Of a DNA stretch of 20,725 nt, positions 1-5,830 are shown one piece after another (position 1 is the first letter of the stretch; every line of letters starts with the position of its first letter). The translations under genes and the position numbers were made by a program. The notes beneath the pieces are model-generated. The model was not told the DNA's origin. It worked only from the letters and a program-made list of their open reading frames with translations, and did not search any database. The stretch is taken from positions 1 to 20,725 of the IMG/VR virus record IMGVR_UViG_3300021375_000207; one strand, 5' to 3'. The stretch is from a virus.

Positions 1-1
1 A

Positions 2-934
2 AATAGTAATGATGCAAGTCAATGGTCTAATGTAGGGGGTAGCCAATCAATAACAAAAACTGCAAATTATGCAACCGCACCTGATGGCTCATTAACAGCC
101 ACAAGATTACAAGCAACAGCAACAGGGAGTAATTATTCTTTAATATCTATATCTACAACTTCTTTTACAGGCGATTATGCAGGTTCTGTTTATCTAAAAA
201 GCAACACAGGTTCTACTGAAAACGTTATAGTTTACGGTCGAAATACGTCTGTAACTTCTTACCCAATAGGGAACGAATGGCAGAGAGTTGAAATTCAAGG
301 AAGCGGAACAAGTGGGCAAAATTTATATTTGTATTTAGGCTCATTCCCCAATAATGGTTCTGATGAAAGCATTGACATTTTAGTATGGGGCGGTCAATTA
401 GAACAAGGAACATACGCCTCAAGCTATATACAAACAGGAGCAAGTACTGTTACAAGATTAAAAGATGAATGTACAAATAGCGGTAATGCTGATTTATTTA
501 ATGATAGCGAGGGTACTTTATTTGTTGATTTAGAAAACTTTGACACAACAGCAACCGAATTAACTTTAAGTAATGGATTTGCTGATAAAAGAATAACATT
601 TTTATTTTATGGCAGTACGTTTGGTACTCCTAACAAAATACGTTTTTTTGTTGCAAACGGAACAACTCAAGTAGATAGTTCGTATTCGATATCATATACT
701 TTTAATCAGCGTAATAAAATAGCTTTTAGATACAAGCAAAACGACTTTAAAGCGTATATAAACGGCACACAAGTATTTTCAGACACAAGCGGAACTATAG
801 CCACAACACTTTCAAGATTTGATTTTGCTAATTTTAATGCAACAAGTGGCTTTATAGAGGGCAAAATAAACCAAGCAATGGTATTCAACGAAGCATTATC
901 TGATAGCGAATTACAAACTTTAACAACTTTATAA
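2..934 (+). CDS. Phage tail fibre/appendage protein with LamG-like C-terminal domain (5' truncated)
   Basis: The frame is open from the first bases of the window, so this is the 3' part of a longer gene; 310 residues are visible. The first ~130 residues are Ser/Thr/Asn/Gly-rich beta-type sequence ending in the pattern GGQLEQGTYASSYIQTGAS followed by TRLKDEC, which recurs in phage structural and adhesion proteins just before a concanavalin/LamG-like domain. The last ~150 residues fit that domain: alternating strands, KAYINGTQVF, and a closing MVFNEALSDSELQTL typical of LamG C-termini. A role in host-surface or glycan binding at the virion tip is inferred. It lies directly upstream of the lysis genes, as fibre genes often do. 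The internal ATG at 329 is not the real start, because coding sequence continues upstream of it. Confidence 0.8.
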   Translation, partial: NSNDASQWSNVGGSQSITKTANYATAPDGSLTATRLQATATGSNYSLISISTTSFTGDYAGSVYLKSNTGSTENVIVYGRNTSVTSYPIGNEWQRVEIQGSGTSGQNLYLYLGSFPNNGSDESIDILVWGGQLEQGTYASSYIQTGASTVTRLKDECTNSGNADLFNDSEGTLFVDLENFDTTATELTLSNGFADKRITFLFYGSTFGTPNKIRFFVANGTTQVDSSYSISYTFNQRNKIAFRYKQNDFKAYINGTQVFSDTSGTIATTLSRFDFANFNATSGFIEGKINQAMVFNEALSDSELQTLTTL

Positions 935-935
935 A

Positions 936-1271
936 ATGAAACTATTTAAAAAATACGAGTTTAACTCACAAGAACAAGCAGAGGAAAAAATCAAAGATTT
1001 AGGTACTTCTGTTGATGAATTAACAGAGCAAGAATACGCAAACCATAATCACGCTATTGTAAAGTTGGGATATTTAACAATTCAACAAGGTGTATATGAA
1101 GTTGATGAAAACGGAGAACCAATCGAAGTAGAAGCCCCTGTACTTTCTGATAAGTATTCAGTTGATGTTCTTTGGGATAATTTAGATGAAAGCCCTTATG
1201 GTTGGAAGTCTTACGAAATACAAGTAGAGGGTAACGGCTCTCATACGTTTTACGGCTATAAATTTAAATAA
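936..1271 (+). CDS. Conserved phage protein of unknown function, 111 aa
   Basis: The ATG lies one base after the fibre stop, so the two are translationally linked. The protein is acidic with no membrane segment. It has a charged helical start (KKYEFNSQEQAEEKIKDLG), a central HNHAIVKLG stretch, and an aromatic C-terminus (PYGWKSYEIQVEGNGSHTF) with beta character. I recognise this layout from other flavobacterial phages but know of no function. Its place between the fibre and the lysis genes would suit a fibre-associated or assembly protein; that is inference from position only. Confidence 0.75.
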   Translation: MKLFKKYEFNSQEQAEEKIKDLGTSVDELTEQEYANHNHAIVKLGYLTIQQGVYEVDENGEPIEVEAPVLSDKYSVDVLWDNLDESPYGWKSYEIQVEGNGSHTFYGYKFK

Positions 1272-1426
1272 TGAATTTAACTGACTTAAAAATATACGGA
1301 ATTAACTTTGGAGCGTTTGCAATTTCTTTGGCTGATATAGATGTAGTTTTGAAACTTACCTTGTTAGGTGTTTCTATTGGATATACTATTCAAAAATGGT
1401 ATATATTAAATGGAAAGAATAAGTAA
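1271..1426 (+). CDS. Small single-TM protein in the lysis cassette, 51 aa
   Basis: The ATG shares its A with the TAA of the preceding gene, and the 3' end overlaps the endopeptidase gene by 17 bases. The 51-residue product has one long hydrophobic stretch at about residues 14-40 (INFGAFAISLADIDVV then LKLTLLGVSIGYTI) and a basic tail (NGKNK). This tight placement before an M15 endopeptidase and a holin suggests a lysis accessory such as an antiholin or spanin-like protein. No lipobox cysteine is visible, so an outer-membrane spanin is not supported. The function is inferred from position and topology only. Confidence 0.65.
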   Translation: MNLTDLKIYGINFGAFAISLADIDVVLKLTLLGVSIGYTIQKWYILNGKNK

Positions 1427-1874
1427 ACATATAAGCTACAAAGAAGCAACTTGCTCAACTACTGCGATAAGGTTAGGAATAGACAACAAACCTTTTGAGT
1501 ATGAATTGGGCAATATGAAAGCTACCGCCGAAAATATATTTGAGCCTTTGCGGTTATGGGTTGGCGGTGCTATAAAAGTTACTTCATTTTTTAGGTCGGA
1601 AAAATTAAACCAAGCTATTGGAGGCTCGGTTTCTTCTCAACATTGTCAAGGTAGGGCAATAGATATTGATGATGTTTACGGTTACAAAACAAATGCCGAA
1701 ATGTTTCAATACATAAAAAACAACCTTGATTTTGATAATTTAATTTGGGAGTTTGGAACAGATGACAATCCCGATTGGGTTCACGTTTCTTATGTAAGCA
1801 ATGAAAGAAATAGAGGACAAGTTTTAAGGGCTATCAAAGAAAATGGCAAAACTAAATATCTAAACTATGAATAA
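1410..1874 (+). CDS. Endolysin: M15-family zinc D-Ala/L-Ala-D-Glu-type peptidase
   Basis: The 154-residue length is normal for a single-domain phage peptidase of the M15 (M15_3) type, which cuts peptidoglycan stem peptides at lysis. The zinc site is readable: S76-Q-H78-x6-D85 in SSQHCQGRAIDID and H125 in DWVHVSY. Glu114 in LIWEFG is the likely catalytic acid. The TSFFRSEKLNQAIGG stretch (58-72) is the usual substrate-cleft segment of this family. There is no signal peptide, so export would depend on the adjacent holin. The gene overlaps both the TM gene upstream and the holin gene downstream, forming one lysis operon. Confidence 0.9.
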   Translation: MERISKHISYKEATCSTTAIRLGIDNKPFEYELGNMKATAENIFEPLRLWVGGAIKVTSFFRSEKLNQAIGGSVSSQHCQGRAIDIDDVYGYKTNAEMFQYIKNNLDFDNLIWEFGTDDNPDWVHVSYVSNERNRGQVLRAIKENGKTKYLNYE

Positions 1875-2250
1875 GATTTTACAATGGCTTACAGGCGGTG
1901 TAATTAAAGAGGTTGGTTCTGTTATAGACAAACTTACTACAACTGATGAAGAACGCTTAGAAGCTAAACAAAAGATACAAGAGATATTGGAGAAAGCCGA
2001 TAGCGATGCACAGGAGCAAGTTACAAAGCGTTGGGAACTTGATATGAAGTCAGACAGTATATTAAGCAAAAACATTCGACCTATGGTGCTTATATACCTT
2101 ACAAGTGTGTTTACTATACTTGCATTTTTTGACGGCAATATAGGACAGTTTAAAGTACAAGAACAATATATACCAATTATTCAAAGTTTGCTGATAACTG
2201 TTTACGGTGCTTATTTTGTTGGTAGAACTTGGGAAAAAATAAAAAAGTAA
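1867..2250 (+). CDS. Holin, 3TM_holin/GTA-type family
   Basis: The 127-residue protein begins with an amphipathic segment (MNKILQWLTGGVIKEVGSVI), then a charged helical region (about 27-60), then ELDMKSDSILSKNIRPM and two clear hydrophobic segments at about 71-89 and 102-119. The W-LDM-SD...NIRP pattern followed by TM helices is characteristic of phage holins of the 3TM/gene-transfer-release type. It would form the inner-membrane hole releasing the M15 endopeptidase encoded by the overlapping gene upstream. Only two strongly hydrophobic helices are visible here; the N-terminal amphipathic segment may be the third. Confidence 0.82.
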   Translation: MNKILQWLTGGVIKEVGSVIDKLTTTDEERLEAKQKIQEILEKADSDAQEQVTKRWELDMKSDSILSKNIRPMVLIYLTSVFTILAFFDGNIGQFKVQEQYIPIIQSLLITVYGAYFVGRTWEKIKK

Positions 2251-2378
2251 TGGCAAAAAAAACTATATCTATTGCAATAATAGACAAACCAAAAAAGAAG
2301 CGTAAAGGAGTGCATTCAAAAAATGCTTCTAAAGGACAAACAGGGTTTAAGAAAAAATACAGAGGTCAAGGGAAATGA
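2250..2378 (+). CDS. Small highly basic conserved phage protein, 42 aa
   Basis: The ATG shares its A with the holin TAA, and the TGA overlaps the next ATG (ATGA). The product is 42 residues. After MAKKTISIAIID it is dominated by Lys/Arg, with the core KKKRKGVHSKNASKGQ and the end KKKYRGQGK. I recall very similar mini-proteins (RKGVHSK...YRGQG) in other Bacteroidetes phages, so this is a real short gene rather than noise. The charge suggests RNA or DNA binding, which is inference; the function is unknown. Confidence 0.7.
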   Translation: MAKKTISIAIIDKPKKKRKGVHSKNASKGQTGFKKKYRGQGK

Positions 2379-2785
2379 AAGAACTACTAAAGATTGAACT
2401 GGAAGAAGCTAAACAACTATTGGCAACAATTAAAGAAATAGTTAAAAAAGATAAAAGATATAAAAAAGGTCAATCAACAGAATTAGAATCATACTCCGAT
2501 TATCCTAAAGTGGTAAGTAATAACGCAAAAAGAGGTTTAGAATTAAACGAAAAGGTAAACAATAAATGCGCTACACAAGTAGGAAAAATAAGAGCGCAGC
2601 AATTAGCACAAGGTAAGCCTATTTCAAAAGACACTATTAAAAGAATGGTTTCTTATTTGTCAAGAGCAGAAGAATACTATAACCCAAACGATACAAAGGC
2701 TTGTGGAACTATTTCTTATTTGTTATGGGGTGGGTTAGCTGCTAAAAGGTGGGCTATATCTAAATTAAAAGAATTAGAAAAATAA
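2375..2785 (+). CDS. Conserved phage protein with NAKRG...CATxVGKxRAQQLA...SYLLWGG domain
   Basis: The 136-residue soluble protein starts with a charged coiled region (1-33). From about residue 40 it carries a strongly patterned domain: SDYPKVVSNNAKRGLELN, CATQVGKIRAQQLAQGKPIS, RMVSYLSRAEEYY, CGTISYLLWGGLAAKRWA. I know this pattern as a compact domain found in many phages, often appended to head-maturation or portal-associated proteins; here it stands alone. The biochemical role is not known to me. It is the last gene of the lysis transcription unit: 16 bases downstream the next promoter region begins. Confidence 0.75.
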   Translation: MKELLKIELEEAKQLLATIKEIVKKDKRYKKGQSTELESYSDYPKVVSNNAKRGLELNEKVNNKCATQVGKIRAQQLAQGKPISKDTIKRMVSYLSRAEEYYNPNDTKACGTISYLLWGGLAAKRWAISKLKELEK

Positions 2786-2801
2786 ATTGTTAATAACTTA
2801 C

Positions 2802-2832
2802 TTGACTTTTAAAAAAAAAAGTTGTAACTTTG
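2802..2832 (+). promoter_or_regulatory. Bacteroidetes-type promoter upstream of the NinG block
   Basis: A TTG (-33) at 2802-2804 and TAACTTTG (-7, consensus TAnnTTTG) at 2825-2832 are separated by 20 bases. The spacer contains an A10 tract flanked by ACTTTT/AAAAGT, a small inverted repeat that could also bind a regulator. Transcription would begin near 2839, giving a leader of about 70 bases before the ATG at 2911. Confidence 0.7.
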
Positions 2833-2846
2833 GCGGGTAAGTGGGA

Positions 2847-2888
2847 TATTTAGTCTTGTTTATTCTAAGTATTTAGTTAAATATTTAG
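2847..2888 (+). repeat. Three TATTTAG direct repeats in the leader before 2911
   Basis: Exact TATTTAG heptamers occur at 2847-2853, 2870-2876 and 2882-2888, within the leader downstream of the promoter. They could be operator half-sites, but in DNA this AT-rich chance is a serious alternative. Confidence 0.35.
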
Positions 2889-2910
2889 ATAATTAAAATT
2901 CTAAAAATAT

Positions 2911-3135
2911 ATGAATCCAAAAATCGAAAAAATTCTAAATTATAAGTCTATATCTATAAGACAAAAAATAGATAGATTACTAGAATTAGATGCTATTAAT
3001 TATACAAATTTAGGTTCTGAATCAACTAAAACTCAAAGAGAAGAAGTTAAAAAAGAATCAAGATTTATTTATAGGGCTATTAAAACACTAGATACCGATT
3101 TAGGTAATTTATTCCTACAGCATCAAGATAAATGA
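2911..3135 (+). CDS. Hypothetical 74-aa protein preceding NinG
   Basis: This is the first gene after the promoter at 2802-2832. It encodes a charged, mainly helical soluble protein (KIEKILNYKSISIRQKIDR, then ESRFIYRAIKTLDTDLGNLF) with no recognised motif. It overlaps the NinG gene by four bases (ATGA at 3132), indicating translational coupling and a possible shared role in recombination. I do not recognise the family. A small DNA-binding or regulatory protein is possible but not shown. Confidence 0.7.
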   Translation: MNPKIEKILNYKSISIRQKIDRLLELDAINYTNLGSESTKTQREEVKKESRFIYRAIKTLDTDLGNLFLQHQDK

Positions 3136-3524
3136 GCAGAAGTAAAGTTGTAAAGAGGTTAGATACAGTTTTTTCTGAATATATAAGATTAAGAAACGCT
3201 GATAATAACGGAAATGTAACTTGTTTCACTTGTGGCAAGGTAGATTACTGGAAAGGAAAAGGAATGCAATGCGGACACTTTCAAAGTCGCAGACACTATT
3301 CAACTAGGTGGGATGAAACTAATTGTCAAGTACAATGTTCAGCTTGTAATGTATTTAGAAGTGGAGAACAGTATAAATTTGGTTTAAACATAGACAAAGA
3401 ATTTGGAATGGGTACTGCGGAAGAACTATTTATAAAGTCAAATGAGGTAGTTAAAATATCAACAAAAGAATTAGAATCGTTAATAACTTACTATAAAAAT
3501 CAAATTGAACTATTAAATAAATAG
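3132..3524 (+). CDS. ninG: NinG/Rap-like recombination protein
   Basis: The 130-residue protein has the cysteine/histidine layout of lambda NinG (Rap), a Holliday-junction and D-loop recombination nuclease: C31-x2-C34 (CFTCG), C47-G-H49-F (QCGHFQSRRH), and C65-x3-C69-x2-C72-N (NCQVQCSACN), an HNH-like zinc-binding arrangement. The C-terminal ~40 residues are helical. It is somewhat shorter than lambda NinG. With the ERF protein at 3931 and the ssDNA-binding candidate at 4461 it forms a phage recombination module. The 3' end contains the promoter at 3505-3534. Confidence 0.88.
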   Translation: MSRSKVVKRLDTVFSEYIRLRNADNNGNVTCFTCGKVDYWKGKGMQCGHFQSRRHYSTRWDETNCQVQCSACNVFRSGEQYKFGLNIDKEFGMGTAEELFIKSNEVVKISTKELESLITYYKNQIELLNK

Positions 3525-3534
3525 CTTATATTTG
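3505..3534 (+). promoter_or_regulatory. Bacteroidetes-type promoter at the end of the NinG gene
   Basis: TTG at 3505-3507 and TATATTTG at 3527-3534 are separated by 19 bases, a good match to the TTG-N19-TAnnTTTG consensus. The predicted start is near 3541. It fires straight into the terminator at 3569-3604 with no ORF between, which raises the possibility of a small RNA or an attenuated leader. Confidence 0.6.
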
Positions 3535-3540
3535 TATTGT

Positions 3541-3604
3541 TCTGTTATCATTATTGTCTTGTTTTGAAAAGAGGGGTAAATTAATTTTTATCCCTTTTTT
3601 TGTT
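3541..3604 (+). ncRNA. Candidate ~60-base small RNA (promoter-to-terminator unit)
   Basis: The segment lies between the predicted start of the promoter at 3505-3534 and the end of an intrinsic terminator. It contains no ORF with a start codon. Its only evident structure is the terminator hairpin, with a single-stranded U-rich 5' part. It may instead be an attenuated leader for the genes from 3649, although those have their own promoter at 3600-3629. Confidence 0.25.
3569..3604 (+). terminator. Intrinsic terminator after the NinG gene
   Basis: GGGGTAAA (3573-3580) pairs with TTTATCCC (3587-3594), including one G-U pair, around the loop TTAATT. A/T pairs extend the base of the stem. A T7 run follows, then G and TTTT. 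It ends the transcripts from the 2802 and 3505 promoters. Confidence 0.8.
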
Positions 3605-3629
3605 TTATTAAAAAAATTGTTTATATTTG
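3600..3629 (+). promoter_or_regulatory. Bacteroidetes-type promoter for the ERF/SSB block
   Basis: TTG at 3600-3602, inside the terminator T-tract, and TATATTTG at 3622-3629 are separated by 19 bases. The ATG at 3649 lies 19 bases after the -7 element, so the leader would be only about a dozen bases. The terminator and this promoter are placed back to back, which insulates the recombination genes from upstream transcription. Confidence 0.7.
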
Positions 3630-3648
3630 TCAACTAAACATTTACAAT

Positions 3649-3816
3649 ATGATACATTTAAATTTAAGTTACGAACAGTTTGAGATTGTTCAACAAGCGT
3701 TAAGACATTCAGTTAGAACCTCCGACTGGTGTTTAGCTTCTGATGAAATTGCGGAGGATTTACTAAAAACTTTAAAGACAAAAAATGACACATTCAGACG
3801 ATTTATTGAGGCTTAA
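3649..3816 (+). CDS. Hypothetical 55-aa protein, first gene of the ERF operon
   Basis: The ATG follows the promoter at 3600-3629 directly. The 55-residue product (starting MIHLNLSYEQFEIVQQALRH) is acidic, helical and soluble, with one Cys and one Trp (SDWCLASDE) and no known motif. The first of two small genes before ERF, it overlaps the next by 32 bases. The good promoter, clean start and compact layout support a real gene. The function is unknown. Confidence 0.6.
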   Translation: MIHLNLSYEQFEIVQQALRHSVRTSDWCLASDEIAEDLLKTLKTKNDTFRRFIEA

Positions 3817-3934
3817 AAATTTGCGCATTGAAGCAATGGAAAAAGAAATGCAAAACCTTAAAGAACAGTTAATGCTTTCAGAAGCACAAGTTGAAATTTT
3901 ACAAGACACATTAAAAGACTATTTACAATTATGA
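3785..3934 (+). CDS. Small coiled-coil protein, 49 aa
   Basis: It encodes 49 residues, almost entirely a charged heptad-type helix (RLKNLRIEAMEKEMQNLKEQ, then AQVEILQDTL). Its TGA overlaps the ERF start codon as ATGA, so translation of ERF is probably coupled to it. It may form a homodimer or partner with ERF; this is inference. No family is recognised. Confidence 0.6.
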   Translation: MTHSDDLLRLKNLRIEAMEKEMQNLKEQLMLSEAQVEILQDTLKDYLQL

Positions 3935-4458
3935 AAGAATCACTAAACGAGAAATTAGCTTTAATACAAGCAGAACTCAAAACAAAGAAATCAAGGTACA
4001 ACTCATTTGGAAAGTATTACTTTAGAAGTGCAGAAGATATACTTGAAGCTATTAAACCATTTTTAGTAAAGTATGGAGTAACGGTTACAGTTAGCGAAGA
4101 ATTAATCGCTGACGGTGTTATTAAAACCTCCGCTTTAATTACAGACGGTTTGAACACTTATGGTGCAACAGCTATTGTTGGAGTAGATATGGAACAGAAA
4201 GGAATGCAAATGCCTCAAAGATATGGTAGCGCATCTAGTTATGGTAAAAAATATGCCTTAGGTAATTTGTTTCTTATTGACGATACGCAAGATTCAGATG
4301 CAACCAATACACACGACAAAAAACCATTCTTAAACAAAAACACGCCACAATTTAAAAAGGTGTTGGAAGCTATCGAAAATGGTTATACATTAGACAATGT
4401 AAAAAGCAAATATAATTTAAGTAAAGAAGTAGAATCATTATTAACTAAAAATCAATAA
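3931..4458 (+). CDS. ERF-family single-strand annealing recombinase
   Basis: The 175-residue protein has the signature segments of the ERF superfamily (phage P22 Erf relatives), which anneal complementary ssDNA in recombination and genome circularisation: KYYFRSAEDILEAIKPFL (about 28-45) and the core QRYGSASSYGKKYALGNLFL with the acidic DDTQDSDA tail of the motif (97-124). The C-terminal ~50 residues are a short helical extension. It pairs with the ssDNA-binding candidate two bases downstream and with NinG upstream, a standard recombination set. Confidence 0.9.
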   Translation: MKESLNEKLALIQAELKTKKSRYNSFGKYYFRSAEDILEAIKPFLVKYGVTVTVSEELIADGVIKTSALITDGLNTYGATAIVGVDMEQKGMQMPQRYGSASSYGKKYALGNLFLIDDTQDSDATNTHDKKPFLNKNTPQFKKVLEAIENGYTLDNVKSKYNLSKEVESLLTKNQ

Positions 4459-4460
4459 AA

Positions 4461-4763
4461 ATGAGTACACTAATTAATGCAAGTATCCGAGTTGACAAAT
4501 TACCAAAAGAAAAATTTGTAAAAGGAAAAGACAAAGCAGTTTATTACAATTTTACAATTTCTGTAAATGACGATACACGCTACGGAAACAATGTTGGTAT
4601 TTCTGATGCCCAAACTAAAGAAGAAAGAGAAGCAAAGAAACCAAAACTTTGGCTCGGTAATGGGAAAGTATTTTGGACTGACGGAAAGGTAACACTAGCC
4701 GAAAAAGAAGAACAAACTACAAATGAAGTTAATACAGTAGAAACTTCAGATTTACCATTCTAA
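4461..4763 (+). CDS. Probable phage single-stranded DNA-binding protein
   Basis: The 100-residue protein starts two bases after ERF. The first ~75 residues look like an OB-type beta protein (INASIRVDKLPKE, AVYYNFTISVNDD, KLWLGNGKVFWTDGKVTL). The C-terminus is a flexible acidic linker ending in TSDLPF, the same acidic tip (D-L/I-P-F) by which bacterial SSB recruits partner proteins. It is shorter than cellular SSB and lacks an obvious standard SSB sequence, so the call rests on the tail, the predicted fold and the ERF neighbour. A terminator follows six bases after the stop. Confidence 0.65.
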   Translation: MSTLINASIRVDKLPKEKFVKGKDKAVYYNFTISVNDDTRYGNNVGISDAQTKEEREAKKPKLWLGNGKVFWTDGKVTLAEKEEQTTNEVNTVETSDLPF

Positions 4764-4768
4764 CAATT

Positions 4769-4800
4769 AGGGGGTTTAATAGCCCCCTTTTTTATTTTTT
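4769..4800 (+). terminator. Intrinsic terminator/attenuator before the ATPase gene
   Basis: AGGGGGTT (4769-4776) pairs with AGCCCCCT (4781-4788), with one G-U pair, around the tetraloop TAAT, followed by T-rich DNA. It closes the ERF operon but lies within three bases of the next start codon (4803), so it may act as an attenuator with partial readthrough. Confidence 0.8.
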
Positions 4801-4802
4801 AT

Positions 4803-5651
4803 ATGCAAGACTTATTTACACAAAAACAGACAGAACAACAAATGTATTTAGAACTCCTTGAACAAGAGTGTAAGGTAAATACTGATGAAATTATAGAGTA
4901 TCCCCCTGTAGCATTATCAATGGGAGAAACACTTGTAAGAACAAAAAAAGGAGATATGCTTTTACCAACGCCAATAGGAACGTATGGGAATATAAGTTTT
5001 GTACAAGCACCTCCAAAAACCAAAAAGACATTTTTTATATCTTTATTGGCTTCTGTTTATTTAAGTGGTAAAAACAATTTTGGTGGAGATATTAAAGGAC
5101 ATCGAGAAGATAAATGTTTGGTTCACTTCGATACAGAGCAAGGACATTTCCACGCTCAACGAGTATTTAAAAGGGTGTTAGATATGAACTCAAATAACGA
5201 AGTAGGGTGTTATCACACGTATGCGCTTCGTACAATAGGCTTTAAAGAACGAATACAATTTATTGAATACATTATAGCTGAAAAATTAAAAGGTCAAGTA
5301 GGCGTTGTTATTATTGACGGTATTGCCGACCTTGTTTCAGATGTAAATAATTTAGAAGAATCAAATGCAATCATTCAGAAATTAATGGAATGGAGCGCAA
5401 AACATAAATGCCATATTATTACAGTAATACACAGTAATTTTGGAAGCGACAAGCCGACAGGACATTTGGGTTCGTTCCTTGAGAAGAAGTGCGAAACACA
5501 AATACAACTAGAAGCAAACACAGTAAATAAAGACTGGATAACGGTTAAATGTAAAAGAAGCAGAGGTTACCCTTTTGAAACATTTAGCTTTGAAGTAAAC
5601 GAGTTTGGACTTCCTGTAATTGTGGGAGATTTATATGACCCTTTAAAATAA
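4803..5651 (+). CDS. RepA/RecA-like ATPase (AAA_25 type), probable replication helicase or loader
   Basis: The 282-residue protein has a RecA-fold ATPase core. The P-loop (about 69-77) reads APPKTKKTF: the last Gly of GxxxxGKT is replaced by Lys, as I recall from related Bacteroidetes mobile-element ATPases. A DTEQ segment (110-113) follows, then Walker B VVIIDGIADL (168-177), the sensor-like VIHSN (208-212) and GHLGSFLEKK (220-229). Such proteins are RepA/DnaB-like and act in replication initiation or DNA unwinding; here the role is inferred. The start codon lies directly behind a terminator hairpin, so expression probably depends on readthrough or an unseen promoter. Confidence 0.8.
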   Translation: MQDLFTQKQTEQQMYLELLEQECKVNTDEIIEYPPVALSMGETLVRTKKGDMLLPTPIGTYGNISFVQAPPKTKKTFFISLLASVYLSGKNNFGGDIKGHREDKCLVHFDTEQGHFHAQRVFKRVLDMNSNNEVGCYHTYALRTIGFKERIQFIEYIIAEKLKGQVGVVIIDGIADLVSDVNNLEESNAIIQKLMEWSAKHKCHIITVIHSNFGSDKPTGHLGSFLEKKCETQIQLEANTVNKDWITVKCKRSRGYPFETFSFEVNEFGLPVIVGDLYDPLK

Positions 5652-5656
5652 AAAAA

Positions 5657-5830
5657 ATGACAAATGTAGATGTACAATTTATTCCAGTAAGAGGTTTTGC
5701 AGTAGGTTTATTATATTATAACCCTAGACAAGAACCCGATATTGATTTTGTGGATGATGATGATTATTATGAGCAATACACTTTAATGTTTTTCTTATTT
5801 GCGATTCATATTACAATATGGGAGAATTAG
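5657..5830 (+). CDS. Small conserved phage protein with acidic centre, 57 aa
   Basis: The ATG lies five bases after the ATPase stop, and the 3' end overlaps the sigma-like gene by 13 bases. The 57-residue product has a hydrophobic start (QFIPVRGFAVGLLYYN), an acidic middle (PDIDFVDDDDYYEQY) and a hydrophobic end (TLMFFLFAIHITIWEN). The same order is familiar from small proteins in other Bacteroidetes phages, which supports a real gene. It is too short and interrupted to call a clear membrane protein. The function is unknown. Confidence 0.6.
   Translation: MTNVDVQFIPVRGFAVGLLYYNPRQEPDIDFVDDDDYYEQYTLMFFLFAIHITIWEN

Noticed and set aside
329-934. Fibre gene beginning at ATG 329
   Set aside because: The same frame is open and protein-like from base 2, so the ATG is internal to a longer gene.
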